Of a stretch of DNA of 64,000 nucleotides, positions 46,941 to 55,706 are shown piece by piece (the first letter of the stretch is position 1; each line of letters starts with the position of its first letter). The stretch is from Candidatus Thiodiazotropha sp. CDECU1. GTDB taxonomy: Bacteria > Pseudomonadota > Gammaproteobacteria > Chromatiales > Chromatiaceae. The translations under genes and the position numbers were made by a program. The notes beneath the pieces were generated by a model. It was not told the DNA's origin and did not search any database. It worked only from the letters and a program-made list of their open reading frames with translations. The stretch spans positions 2,232,001 to 2,296,000 of the forward strand of contig NZ_OY734020.1 of NCBI RefSeq assembly GCF_963455295.1, written 5' to 3'.

Positions 46941-47513
46941 TCAAATATACTCATAAGTTCCGTAATCCCAATATTTTTTACCAGGACTTCGCGGGCCTAA
47001 CCAGTTGTTTCCTCGTAGCTCTTTGGCCACAAAATGATTCAGAAAACCGTGACCAACAAAAAGAACGCTATGATGTTCGTTTGCTAATTCGATGAGCTTT
47101 TCAGAAGCCTTTTTAGCGCGGGTTTTAGCTATTGAAATTGACTCGGTATTTTTGGAAAACCCCAAAAACCATAAGCTGCGGAGCAGGAGTACCCAATAGT
47201 TGAGCGGTAATTTGATTTGTACGTTGTCAAAATATGGCAGATTCATCTCTCTGAATGCTGCGGACGAAAAGTGTATTGAATCGGCGCCCAGAGCTTTGGC
47301 GGATTGAAGAGAGCGCGGCAAATCGCTGCACACTATACACTTGTGTTGATTAACTAAATCAAGTGATTCTTCAGGAGGATTTCCAACAATGCCAGCAGTA
47401 TCATACGCATGCTCAAGACTTCTGAATTCAGACCCTTTTACAGTTCTTTGCCACTCAAAATCTGGTTTGCCGTGTCTTAGTATGGTGATATGCACTTCTT
47501 TCTTCCTGAACAT
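46941..47513 (-). CDS. Histidine-phosphatase-family protein
   Basis: 190 residues. The catalytic RHG motif is in ITILRHGKPDF (about residue 12), the second His is in SVLFVGHGFLNH, and SDLPRSLQSAKAL carries the conserved Arg context. This is a phosphoglycerate-mutase-like phosphatase of unknown substrate; the length (190) is normal. Neighbouring genes are unrelated cassette-like genes. Confidence 0.85.
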   Translation of the reverse strand: MFRKKEVHITILRHGKPDFEWQRTVKGSEFRSLEHAYDTAGIVGNPPEESLDLVNQHKCIVCSDLPRSLQSAKALGADSIHFSSAAFREMNLPYFDNVQIKLPLNYWVLLLRSLWFLGFSKNTESISIAKTRAKKASEKLIELANEHHSVLFVGHGFLNHFVAKELRGNNWLGPRSPGKKYWDYGTYEYI

Positions 47514-47516
47514 AAT

Positions 47517-47590
47517 GTGGTTTAAGTTGCGTGCTGACTAGTCGCGTCCAAGTGAACGATAGTTAACGGATTTGAATGCCTGGTTAGGTT
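47517..47590 (-). other. attC-like spacer
   Basis: On the minus strand it begins ACCTAAC (RYYYAAC), contains TTGGACGCG, and ends CTTAAAC (GTTRRRY with one change) before the phosphatase start. About 70 bases, within the usual attC size. Confidence 0.4.
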
Positions 47591-47592
47591 TT

Positions 47593-47997
47593 TTATTGAT
47601 ACCATTCTTTTTCCGTTTGCTTTTTAACCCTTGCTAACTTTGCATAGCCTTTTTGTTGATTAAGGGCATTAGCTTTACTGTCGAATTTGTATAGATGCCG
47701 AAATAAACCTTCTAATTCTGCTATCTCTTCATCGCTTATGTTGTCCCATACTTCAAATATTGAAAAATGTGACCAAAGATCTCCTTTGTGCTCCCTGTGT
47801 TTTCTAATGCGACCTCTTATGTTATTGGATGCCATACCTATGTATACAAAATTATAGTGATGTGATTCAGCGTTCTTTTTGCCTACTTTTTGGTACAAAA
47901 CATATATGCCGCGCAAACCGAGAGGGATTGACAAGAACTCATCCTTTGGAATGTACTCCAAGGCATGTTTTATAAGCCGAAGTTCGCTTCTCTGCAT
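47593..47997 (-). CDS. GIY-YIG endonuclease-domain protein
   Basis: 134 residues. The domain occupies about 25-105: GLRGIYVLYQK (GIY), YNFVYIGMASNNIRGRI (YIG), the Arg in RIRKHREH, and Glu in SDEEIAELEGLF. Such small stand-alone GIY-YIG proteins are nicking or excision-type nucleases and are common in mobile cassettes. No methylase or restriction partner is nearby. Confidence 0.85.
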   Translation of the reverse strand: MQRSELRLIKHALEYIPKDEFLSIPLGLRGIYVLYQKVGKKNAESHHYNFVYIGMASNNIRGRIRKHREHKGDLWSHFSIFEVWDNISDEEIAELEGLFRHLYKFDSKANALNQQKGYAKLARVKKQTEKEWYQ

Positions 47998-48021
47998 GTT
48001 TTATTGAAACCTAACAGCTTT

Positions 48022-48051
48022 ATTAACGAGACCCCTTGTCTCGTTATTCAT
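48022..48051. repeat. Spacer palindrome, copy C
   Basis: TTAACGAGACCCCTTGTCTCGTTA, an 8-bp perfect stem (AACGAGAC and GTCTCGTT), with GTTAGGT (minus) between it and the next gene start. Confidence 0.65.
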
Positions 48052-48423
48052 TTAGACATTTGATTTAAGACGGTTATCAAACTGTTCACCAATCCACACC
48101 TCACTGCCAATTGGTACTTCACTGCTTTTACCATGAGGGATTGTAACCACATAGTTTGGATACAAGTCTCCGTTCTCATTCTCAAAATAACTCAGTGAAA
48201 TATCAGCAACCACCTCCTTTTGAACTCCGCCCTTCGTTTTAATAATAATTGTTCCTCGAATTGGTTTGTTAACCTTATCTGGCAACGGAAGAGCTGGAAC
48301 TAGTACTAAACTTGATTCGGTATCCTCAACATTAAAAGTTTTTTTAATCCTAAATAGGCGAATCACAGTATTTGCCTTCTTCTCATTGGACGCTCCCCGT
48401 TTATGGGGGAGATGTGTGTCCAC
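48052..48423 (-). CDS. Hypothetical cassette-like protein
   Basis: 123 residues from a GTG start; not recognised. No signal peptide. A basic N-terminal 30 residues, then a beta-rich stretch (SLVLVPALPLPDKV, GTIIIKTKGGVQKEVVADI) and an SEVWIGEQFDNR ending. The start lies only seven bases after a GTTGATC box. The product may be a small beta-barrel or sandwich fold. Confidence 0.55.
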   Translation of the reverse strand: MDTHLPHKRGASNEKKANTVIRLFRIKKTFNVEDTESSLVLVPALPLPDKVNKPIRGTIIIKTKGGVQKEVVADISLSYFENENGDLYPNYVVTIPHGKSSEVPIGSEVWIGEQFDNRLKSNV

Positions 48424-48459
48424 TAAAGGGGATCAACTCCAGTCCGCTGGAAGGCCTGG

Positions 48460-48930
48460 TTAGATTTCATTGCCCATCTCTTTTTGGTGGGCACGTATTT
48501 CTTTGAAGCGTTGATCAATCTCCGCCACCTTATCACTGTCTTCTTTTGCCCAATAAACACAATACATTGCGTAACTTTCACGGATTATGCTTGAGATTTG
48601 ATTTTTTTTAAGCAGTTGCTGCTGTTTTATTGCTATTGTCTGAGTTTCAAAACAAAGCCCTGTGTGCCCATTTGGAGGGCCGCCTGTGACCTCATTCATA
48701 ATGGATTTCACTTTATCTTTATCTTCTGTTCGGTAAGCAATAATCTCTCGCCCATCATCAACATATGTATAGTATTCAATTGATCTTCTTTTTAGTTTAT
48801 TTTTTACTGCCTCATTAATTTTTGGATCGTCATAACTTGTACCCTCATACCCTAACTTAAGTGAATGATCGGAACCGCAGCCAGATAAGGCAAACAGAAG
48901 TAGTAATGCGATACCGATATTGTTCTTCAT
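48460..48930 (-). CDS. Small lipoprotein, cassette-like
   Basis: 156 residues. The lipobox FALSGC gives a lipidated Cys at about residue 18; the mature part is charged and helical with no known domain (KINEAVKNKLKRRSIEYYTY; two further Cys in HTGLCFE and YAMYCVYW). The stop codon lies within ATCTAAC and GTTAGAT stands just before the start. Anchored in the inner or outer membrane; function unknown. Confidence 0.75.
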   Translation of the reverse strand: MKNNIGIALLLLFALSGCGSDHSLKLGYEGTSYDDPKINEAVKNKLKRRSIEYYTYVDDGREIIAYRTEDKDKVKSIMNEVTGGPPNGHTGLCFETQTIAIKQQQLLKKNQISSIIRESYAMYCVYWAKEDSDKVAEIDQRFKEIRAHQKEMGNEI

Positions 48931-49545
48931 AAATCTAACATTACCTTAGACCGCTTCTTCACTATTACTAATAGTGCAGTTGTGGCCTATCATGTGATTG
49001 AACGAATCGGCCTAGCATGAGAAACATTCTGGTTAATCTGGGCAGGCTGCACGAGGCTTTGATAAGGAGAGTAAATATGAACGGTTTTCCCACCATCGTC
49101 CCTGACCTCATTTCATGATTGTTCTATAACTAATAGAAATGTCTATAGATACTAGATACTTAAGTAGACGCATATGTGCAGAGTAAAGATTATCCATGCC
49201 CTAATTAAGGCCTAGAACAAACAGGAAATCAAGCGGTTATCTGGATCTGAAGTCGAACGACACTTGGAAATGATAGGCTGCCAAAATCGTCACGTGGGCT
49301 CTGCGATTCTGAACTGGATAGATGCTATACGGATTCTCTAGCGGAAGTCACCTGCAAGCACATGACCACCATTGGATCGATTCTCAATGTTGATGCCTGC
49401 CAGGCAGAGTTCTTGAGGTCTACCATTCGTCCTCGTTATTTAAAGTGCACTGCGCATGTCGCTTGTGAAATGACTATGTCAGCTTTTCTTATTACCGTCG
49501 TAGTTACCTCATCGATGACTATGTCCGCTACTGGCCGAAAGCAGT
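48931..49545. other. Gap without a complete gene
   Basis: About 615 bases, AT-rich. A short plus-strand frame around 49215-49340 reads EIKRLSGSEVERHLEMIGCQ and ends in a stop; it looks like the tail of a lost gene. At 49078 a 13-codon frame opens behind AAGGAG (MNGFPTIVPDLIS). Neither is an intact gene. Confidence 0.4.
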
Positions 49546-50097
49546 CTATTTTGTGGATTCTCTCAGCAATCTGTCGATTAGACGTTCGCCGATCTCTGGA
49601 TCAAAGCCACCAAATCTCTGGAACCGCACAATACCGTTGCGGTCGATGATGGCCATCTCTGGTGTACCCCGTGTGCGGTAGCGGCGCATGGTCTGCGGAA
49701 TCTCTTCACCGGGAAGGTGAAGATCGATCCCCACGGGATGGGTGATGCCCTTTTTCTTCACATAGTCGCGCAAACGCTCGGGATTCTGGTAATCATGCCC
49801 TTCGAAGACAGTGTGGATGCTCAGGAAAACGATATTCCCGGCTGCGACCTGATCGGTATATTTTTTCTCCCAGTCGGCCATCAGGGGCACAGAAAAGCTG
49901 TTGCACCCCGGACACCAGAGCTGGAAGAAGTCCACCACCACAACCTTACCCCGCAGTGCCTCCACTGTGGTGCCATCACCATTGAGCCACTCGGATATAC
50001 GCCACTCCGGGGCCGCCTGCCCCTCCACCGCATACACTTGCCCTGTCATCAGGATAAATAGAAAACCCAGGGCGCGTAGTCTTATCATGTGATTCAT
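49546..50097 (-). CDS. TlpA-like periplasmic thioredoxin
   Basis: 183 residues. A signal peptide (RALGFLFILMTGQVYA) precedes a TlpA/ResA-type thioredoxin with DFFQLWCPGCNSFSVP (CPGC active site) and cis-Pro in TRGTPEMAIID. It probably reduces or delivers thiols in the periplasm, possibly to haem or metal sites. It follows the metallo-hydrolase gene in the same direction at 126 bases. A 30-base piece of its 3' end recurs in the scar at 46287. Confidence 0.86.
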   Translation of the reverse strand: MNHMIRLRALGFLFILMTGQVYAVEGQAAPEWRISEWLNGDGTTVEALRGKVVVVDFFQLWCPGCNSFSVPLMADWEKKYTDQVAAGNIVFLSIHTVFEGHDYQNPERLRDYVKKKGITHPVGIDLHLPGEEIPQTMRRYRTRGTPEMAIIDRNGIVRFQRFGGFDPEIGERLIDRLLRESTK

Positions 50098-50223
50098 TCA
50101 TGTCTGGTTGCGTAGAAGTGGGACTGTTGGGAATACGAATTGTTCCAGGCATGCATGGCCACTGACCGCCGGATGTAACACCCATGCCAGTGATGAGTCG
50201 TAGAGTTGTAACCCTCGCCGGCA

Positions 50224-51189
50224 TTATTCGAACGACTTTTCCTCTACCCTCAGGAAGACATGGGCGATAACCCGCCCCAGTTCATCGAAGTTGTACCAGT
50301 CGCTGTAAGCGCTCAGCTCTTTTTTGATCGGCTCGACCATTTCGTAATCGCTCATGCCCTGATCGTAGTAGCGCTGCACCGCATTCAGCAGGCTTTGCAG
50401 AAACTGCAGTTGCCGCTCGGCGATTTCACGCCCGCCACTCTGCCCGTGTCCCGGAAGGTACCAGCGGCTGTTCGTCTTGAGGGCAAACTCGACGGCATGG
50501 ATCTGACCGAAGATATCGCTGTCTCCGGGCCTCGCCGATTGAATGCGTTTGTTGGTCACGATGTCGCCAGTGAACAATGCGCTGTCAGCCGGTAGCTCAA
50601 TCATGATGTCATTATCGCTGTGTGCCTTGCCGGTGTGGTGGATACGGAATGAGAGTTCACCGATAGGGATCACTTCCCCGCCCTGCAGGCCAATGTCGGG
50701 TCCGATAACCCTGGTCCCGTCGGTAGCGCCTGCAGTTAACCGGCTGAACAAGGCTATCCACTCCTCGCCGGTCCCTGCTTCGACCTGTTCAAGCATGCGT
50801 TGATGCGCATAGATGCGCGCCTGCGGATAGGATTCGCGTATCGCCTGATTGCCGAGCCAGTGATCCCCGTGCACATGGGTGTTGAACACGGCGACAACCG
50901 GTTTACCGGTTATCTTGCGAATGCTTTGCAGCAGCCTGCGTCCGATCTGCACGCTGCTGCCCGGGTCAACCACCACCACACCGTCGCGGGTCAGGATGAA
51001 ACCGGGGTTATTCATAAAGCCGGCGGTTTGGGGATTCGGAAATGCCTGAGGGCCATGTACAACGTAGATGTGCTCAGAGATTTTTCTAGCCACAAGCTCC
51101 CCGTTTTCCGGTAGCGATGTGGGTGGGTGCGCCAGTACGCTACTGCACAGCGTCATGCCCAGCAGCAGTCGACAGTACCAGGTCATCAT
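50224..51189 (-). CDS. Secreted metallo-beta-lactamase-fold hydrolase
   Basis: 321 residues. A signal peptide (YCRLLLGMTLCSSVLA) and the Zn-binding motif NTHVHGDHWLGN (HxHxDH), a second His in FRIHHTGKAHSDND, ALFTGDIVTN and YLPGHGQSGG complete a di-zinc site. It resembles SoxH and quinoprotein-relay metallohydrolases rather than true beta-lactamases. It overlaps the nitrilase gene by four bases (ATGA), so the two are translationally coupled. The thioredoxin gene follows. Confidence 0.86.
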   Translation of the reverse strand: MMTWYCRLLLGMTLCSSVLAHPPTSLPENGELVARKISEHIYVVHGPQAFPNPQTAGFMNNPGFILTRDGVVVVDPGSSVQIGRRLLQSIRKITGKPVVAVFNTHVHGDHWLGNQAIRESYPQARIYAHQRMLEQVEAGTGEEWIALFSRLTAGATDGTRVIGPDIGLQGGEVIPIGELSFRIHHTGKAHSDNDIMIELPADSALFTGDIVTNKRIQSARPGDSDIFGQIHAVEFALKTNSRWYLPGHGQSGGREIAERQLQFLQSLLNAVQRYYDQGMSDYEMVEPIKKELSAYSDWYNFDELGRVIAHVFLRVEEKSFE

Positions 51190-52160
51190 TGTGGTGCTTC
51201 CGCGCTTGTTTCCGGGTGCTCCGGCTCCGTGAAACTGATCGGGGCATAGGCGTTTGTATCGACCTGCAATGTGAAGATATCCGGACGTGAATAGTGACCG
51301 ACAATGTCCAGCGTTCTACGCGCCATGGCCGCACGTTCGGTGTCGATTTCTGCATATAGAATACCCTCCTCGTTGCGAAGTGGACCGGCGACCAGTTCTC
51401 CGCCGGGCGCAATGATCGCCGAGTCGCCGCTGTTGACCCACTCATCGGCATCGGGATAGAGGGTGGTACCATCATCGAGGTCGTCCGGCATGTCAGTGGC
51501 ATGCAATAAATTGCCGCTGTTGATAACCCAGCAGCCGGCTTCACGGGCAATGTGCCGCATGCTGCTGAGCCAGTCGTCACCGCTGTCGTAGGTTGGAGCG
51601 ATGTAGATATCTATGCCCTGGGCATACAATGCGTATCGGCTCAGCGGCATGTAGTTTTCCCAGCAGATCAGGGTGCCGATACGACCGACCGGTGTATTGA
51701 TTACGCGTAGACCCGAGGCATCACCCGCACCCCAGACCATGCGCTCCGGATTAGTGGGCATGAGCTTGCGGTGCCGGTTCATCAGACTGCCGTCCGGGCC
51801 GATCACCACCACGGTGTTGTAGAGGGTTGCGCGACTGGAACGGTGGTCACGTTCGTGCATGCCGCACACCACAGTCACATGATGTTTCCGCGCCGCTTGA
51901 TAGAGAGGATCGAGCTGATCGCTTTCCAGATCGACGGCATTCTCGAGCAGGCGCTTATGCAGCGCTTCGTTGGTGCCCCAGTCGCTGCCGGGGCGCAGTC
52001 GCCAGATCCAGGCAGGGTATCCGGGAATAAAAGCCTCGGTGAAGACGATCATCTCGGCACCCTGCGAAGCTGCCTGGTCTAGCAGTTCGACAGCAAGGGC
52101 AATGGTGGCATCGCGATTCAATACGACGGGTGATTTTTGCACGACAGCTACTTTTTTCAT
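51186..52160 (-). CDS. Nitrilase-family carbon-nitrogen hydrolase
   Basis: 324 residues with the Glu-Lys-Cys triad in family contexts: VFTEAFIPGYP (Glu about 42), NRHRKLMPTNPER (Lys about 130), and GTLICWENYMPL (Cys about 165). Length and WENYMPL fit aliphatic nitrilases/cyanide hydratase-type enzymes, which convert nitriles to acids. No signal peptide, so cytoplasmic. It is coupled to a secreted hydrolase downstream and preceded by a DUF4242 gene 30 bases upstream. Confidence 0.9.
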   Translation of the reverse strand: MKKVAVVQKSPVVLNRDATIALAVELLDQAASQGAEMIVFTEAFIPGYPAWIWRLRPGSDWGTNEALHKRLLENAVDLESDQLDPLYQAARKHHVTVVCGMHERDHRSSRATLYNTVVVIGPDGSLMNRHRKLMPTNPERMVWGAGDASGLRVINTPVGRIGTLICWENYMPLSRYALYAQGIDIYIAPTYDSGDDWLSSMRHIAREAGCWVINSGNLLHATDMPDDLDDGTTLYPDADEWVNSGDSAIIAPGGELVAGPLRNEEGILYAEIDTERAAMARRTLDIVGHYSRPDIFTLQVDTNAYAPISFTEPEHPETSAEAPQ

Positions 52161-52190
52161 GGAAACGCTCCAACAATGGATTGAGACGCA

Positions 52191-52463
52191 CTATTGCGCC
52201 GTCGTGGCATCCAGCAGTCCTTTGACCTCTTCCACCCGATCCGCCGGAAAACCGCTCAGTTCTGCATGTTGCAGTATGATGTCGGCATTTGGCGCGATAT
52301 AGACGCAATAGAACTTATTTTGTGTAAGATAGCTGTGAACCCATTGAATCTGTTCGCCCAGCTTGTCGATGACCTCGTTGGACATGCGGGCGCCGCCTTG
52401 ACGCTCTTCGTGGCTCATATCGCCAACACCGGGGATCTCGCGTTCAATCATGAATTTAGGCAT
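52191..52463 (-). CDS. DUF4242 protein
   Basis: 90 residues. The family opening PKFMIEREIPGVGDMSHEE is plain, followed by IQWVHSYLTQNKFYCVYIAP. DUF4242 members are small ferredoxin-like proteins, one of which binds nickel. First gene of the nitrilase operon and divergent from the CadC-like regulator 202 bases away. Confidence 0.82.
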   Translation of the reverse strand: MPKFMIEREIPGVGDMSHEERQGGARMSNEVIDKLGEQIQWVHSYLTQNKFYCVYIAPNADIILQHAELSGFPADRVEEVKGLLDATTAQ

Positions 52464-52665
52464 ATCTGAATCCTCATTAAGATTGATGTTGAATGGCCAT
52501 TGGTGAAGCCCGCCGGCCTGTGCTGTAATCGTCGTAGCACGGACGACAAAAAACCTGCAGAAAGCACTAAGTTTTTCCTAAGAAAATAAAACACGAGCGA
52601 AAATATAGGCTTATGCCAACCAAAACCATCGTGAGTCGGCTTGAATTCGGATCGGGATCGGCCCA

Positions 52666-54321
52666 ATGCCAGAACTGAACGGTGGCCCGAAGGCACCCAT
52701 ACGCATCGGCTCATGGTGGTTTCATCCGGAGCTCAATCGTCTTCGGGACGGCAATTCGGTCATCCACCTGGAACCCAAGGCGGCATTGGCGTTGATGCTC
52801 CTGGTTGAGCGCGCCGGCGTACCGGTGACTCGCCAGGAACTGCTCGACTCTGTGTGGAAAGACGTGGTAGTGAGCGATGACGCACTCACCCAGGTGATCA
52901 TCAAGTTGCGCAAGGCCTTGGGCGACAGTTCCCGCGATCCGCGTTACATCAAGACGATACCCAAACGGGGCTACTGTCTGCTGGCGGATGTGCAGACAGG
53001 GACCGGTTCCGCTGACACCCTGAACGAGCAACCCAGGCAGGGTCTGCCGGGGACAAACCGCTACCTGGTGCCGGGGATGGCGATATTGGCTATCGTTCTG
53101 GCTGCATCCATGCTCGGATACCTGTTTATCGACGACCCGTCACCGGCCTACAGAGGCCCGGTCGAGGTCACCGTCGCCGAAGGCGCGACCCTGACGATCA
53201 TGCCGTTCGAGGCAATTTCCGAGAACGAGCGCGAGCGGCGCTTCGCCAGGGGGATGCGCGCCGATCTGATCACGGACCTCTCCGGCCTGCCTGAACTGAC
53301 AGTCATCAACCCGTCAATCAGCAAGGCGGTGCCGGTTGCGGCCCGCTACCAGGTCTACGGCAACGTGCAGCAGGTCGGTGAGCTTATCAGCGTACATATA
53401 CGTTTGGTGGAAACGGCGTCTCAACGGCAGTTGTGGTCGCGGCGCTATGAACGCGCACTGGATGATATCTTCCAGGTTCAGCATTCGATCAGCCGCGATG
53501 TGGTGGATCAACTCACTCTCGAAGTCCCTGCCGCGAACCTGGAGCGCCTGGCCAGTCGTTATACACCGAACCTGCTGGCTTACGAGAATTTCTTGCGCGG
53601 CCAGGCTGACTTGTTGCTGCGTGAACGCGAGGCGAACACCACGGCGCGCCACTGGTACCGCCAGGCCATCCAACATGATCCGAACTTTGCCCGCGCCTTT
53701 GCCGGTCTGGCCTTGAGCTATGCGGCCGATTTCCGCAATCATTGGACCGATGACGGAGAGAAGGCGTTGCGGCAGGCCCAGGAGATGGCGCAGACCGGTG
53801 CGCAGATCGATCCGGAGATCGCCGAGGTCTATTGGGTCCTTGGCTATGTCACGGCGCAATTCAAACAGCACGAAGAGGCGCTGGCGCATTTGCAGCGGGC
53901 GTTGGAGGTCGATCATTCCTATGCCGATGCCTATGCCCTCATGGGTGGCATAAACACCTACCTTGGCAGACCCGATTTCACTATCGGCCAGCTGCGTAGC
54001 GCCCTTCGTCTCAACCAGAATGCCGGATACCTCTACTATCTGATTCTAGGACGGGCCTACTACTTCATGGGCAAATACGAGCAGGCACTGATCAACCTGA
54101 ACGAATCCCTGGCACGCAATCCGACCAATCTTGAAACGCATATCTACCTGCTGGCAACAGCGGTGGCACAGCAGGATACCGACACGGCGGATTGGGAGAT
54201 CGAAGAGATTCGAATCATCGAGCCAGGGTTCGAGGGAAACAGGTGGCTGGAGACTTATCCGATGACCGACGAGGACCAGCGTAAAATGCTGGCGGATGTT
54301 TTGGCTCGTGTGGAATCTTAA
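52666..54321 (+). CDS. CadC-like membrane regulator with TPR repeats
   Basis: 551 residues. An OmpR/PhoB-type winged helix occupies about 8-105 (KAALALMLLVERAGVPVTRQ; KTIPKRGYCLL). One membrane span lies at about 128-150 (MAILAIVLAASMLGYLFI). A TolB-N-like domain follows (about 165-285, LTIMPFEAISENERERRFAR), then TPR repeats from about 295 to 500. This is the layout of CadC/adenylate-cyclase-associated one-component sensors. It is divergent from the DUF4242-nitrilase operon, which is the obvious candidate target. Confidence 0.88.
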   Translation: MPELNGGPKAPIRIGSWWFHPELNRLRDGNSVIHLEPKAALALMLLVERAGVPVTRQELLDSVWKDVVVSDDALTQVIIKLRKALGDSSRDPRYIKTIPKRGYCLLADVQTGTGSADTLNEQPRQGLPGTNRYLVPGMAILAIVLAASMLGYLFIDDPSPAYRGPVEVTVAEGATLTIMPFEAISENERERRFARGMRADLITDLSGLPELTVINPSISKAVPVAARYQVYGNVQQVGELISVHIRLVETASQRQLWSRRYERALDDIFQVQHSISRDVVDQLTLEVPAANLERLASRYTPNLLAYENFLRGQADLLLREREANTTARHWYRQAIQHDPNFARAFAGLALSYAADFRNHWTDDGEKALRQAQEMAQTGAQIDPEIAEVYWVLGYVTAQFKQHEEALAHLQRALEVDHSYADAYALMGGINTYLGRPDFTIGQLRSALRLNQNAGYLYYLILGRAYYFMGKYEQALINLNESLARNPTNLETHIYLLATAVAQQDTDTADWEIEEIRIIEPGFEGNRWLETYPMTDEDQRKMLADVLARVES

Positions 54322-54371
54322 ATCTGATTGAAGTGGGTCAGAGTGGAATGATGCTTACTTAACATGATTTT

Positions 54372-54450
54372 CGTCATTCCGGCGCAGGCCGGAATCCAGG
54401 AATACCGTCACCATCAAACATTCTGGATCCCGGCCTGCGCCGGGATGACG
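54372..54450. repeat. REP-like palindromic element joined to a tandem repeat
   Basis: CGTCATTCCGGCGCAGGCCGGAATCC and ATCCCGGCCTGCGCCGGGATGACGG face each other. The last 12 bases (CCGGGATGACGG) match the end of the following 21-bp unit. Confidence 0.7.
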
Positions 54451-54634
54451 GTAGTAATAACCGAGGTGACGGTAGTAATAACCGGGATGATGGTAGTAAT
54501 AACCGGGATGACGGTAGTAATAACCGGGGTGACGGTAGTAATAACCGGGGTGACGGTAGTAATAACCGGGATGACGGTAGTAATAACCGGGATGATGGTA
54601 GTAATAACCGGGGTGACGGTAGTAATAAAGTGGG
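54450..54634. repeat. 21-bp tandem repeat, eight full copies
   Basis: Unit GGTAGTAATAACCGGGRTGAY repeated eight times with single-base variants plus a partial ninth copy. The unit is a multiple of three, so both strands stay open (YYYRHPG or VVITGMT), but this is a product of the repeat rather than a protein. Confidence 0.9.
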
Positions 54635-54742
54635 CCATAGAACAATTAACTCTAATATCAGGAAGAATTGTTCTCTGACCCGGTTTTTACGTATTCTTCC
54701 TATACACAGCGCGCGGCTGCGCCACCATTCTGGGGTAAACAG

Positions 54743-55669
54743 ATGCTAGGAAACTCATATCACGCTTGCTCAACGCGGTGGAAATTTGATTGGGAAGGCC
54801 TGGTCTGGGTTGTCTCTGTTGTTACAGGTGTGCTGTTTACCGGGTCAGCCGCTGTTTCCGGGCCCGCGATTGGCCAGTTCGAAGTCAAGAATCTTAATGC
54901 CACACCCGGAGAGATTGAATTCCAATCCCAGAATGCGCATATGTCCGGCAACCCGAAACGCGATCTGAGAAATGTGGATGGGGAGATCGAGTACGACGAC
55001 AACAGTGTAGCGAAGCAGCGCCACGCCCTCGAACTGGAATTCGGCATTACCCACCGGTTTAAATCCCGTATCGGCATCGAATACGAGAAAGAACGTTTGG
55101 ATGACCCGGAGAACCCGGGCCAGGCGGATGAATTCAATGACATGGAATTGTCTGAAATCGGGGCGGAGATCATCTGGGTGCTTGACCCCATCGAAGAGAA
55201 CGATTGGGGATTCGGTCTGGTGGCCGAATATGAAAAGCCGCTGGAGGATGAAGAGGCTAGCGTATTGGTTTTCGGGCCACTCTTCCAGATCGAGAGGGAG
55301 AAATGGTGGAGCATCATCAATCTCTATCTGGTGAAACACCTGGGTGGCGACCGGCCACGGGACGAGAAGGTCGACTTCGCCTATGCGACCCAATTCGGCC
55401 GTGTCCTGAACCAGGATTGGCAGCTAGCCCTGGAGGCCTATGGGACGGTGGACCGGATTGGTGATACCGGTAATGCGGGTGAGGAGGCAGAGTTGTTCGG
55501 GGATCACAATCAGCATCGGCTGGGGCCTGTGTTCTATTACACCGGAGGCTTCGGAGGCGGTGCGTCCGATGACGATTCGTCCGTCTCGATTGGTGTGGGG
55601 TTTTTGGTTGGTTTGAATGACAATACGCCTGACACGACGTTGAAGTGGTCTGTTGAGGTTGAGTTCTAG
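54743..55669 (+). CDS. Predicted outer-membrane beta-barrel protein
   Basis: 308 residues from ATG 54743, with GGGG upstream; the longer TTG start at 54668 runs back to the repeat and is unlikely. A signal span is visible (LVWVVSVVTGVLFTGSAAVS). The mature protein is rich in alternating strands (RHALELEFGITHRFKSRIGI, WQLALEAYGTVDRIG) and ends WSVEVEF with the C-terminal Phe. The product is not named. It stands alone. Confidence 0.72.
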   Translation: MLGNSYHACSTRWKFDWEGLVWVVSVVTGVLFTGSAAVSGPAIGQFEVKNLNATPGEIEFQSQNAHMSGNPKRDLRNVDGEIEYDDNSVAKQRHALELEFGITHRFKSRIGIEYEKERLDDPENPGQADEFNDMELSEIGAEIIWVLDPIEENDWGFGLVAEYEKPLEDEEASVLVFGPLFQIEREKWWSIINLYLVKHLGGDRPRDEKVDFAYATQFGRVLNQDWQLALEAYGTVDRIGDTGNAGEEAELFGDHNQHRLGPVFYYTGGFGGGASDDDSSVSIGVGFLVGLNDNTPDTTLKWSVEVEF

Positions 55670-55706
55670 CGCAAGGAAAAACAGGCACGCCCGTTAATTG
55701 CTCCCT

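Larger units (their letters stand above)
46180..48960 (-). other. Candidate integron-type cassette array without an integrase
   Basis: Small minus-strand genes follow each other with 25-80 base spacers. GTTRRRY-type boxes stand just before the starts: GTTAGAT before 48930, GTTAGGT before 47997, GTTAAAT before 46901; CTTAAAC (one change) before 47513 and GTTGATC before 48423. RYYYAAC boxes follow stops: ATCTAAC overlapping the stop of the 48460 gene, ACCTAAC after 47593. A CCAGCGGACTGG core lies in one spacer. This is the layout of attC sites between gene cassettes, but no integrase is present and some spacers are short. Confidence 0.42.

Noticed and set aside
54450-54634. CRISPR array
   Set aside because: The units are contiguous with no unique spacers; it is a plain tandem repeat.
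54355-54678. Open frames on both strands across the tandem repeat (YYYRHPG or VVITGMT repeats)
   Set aside because: A 21-bp unit keeps every frame open automatically; there is no ribosome site or non-repeat domain.
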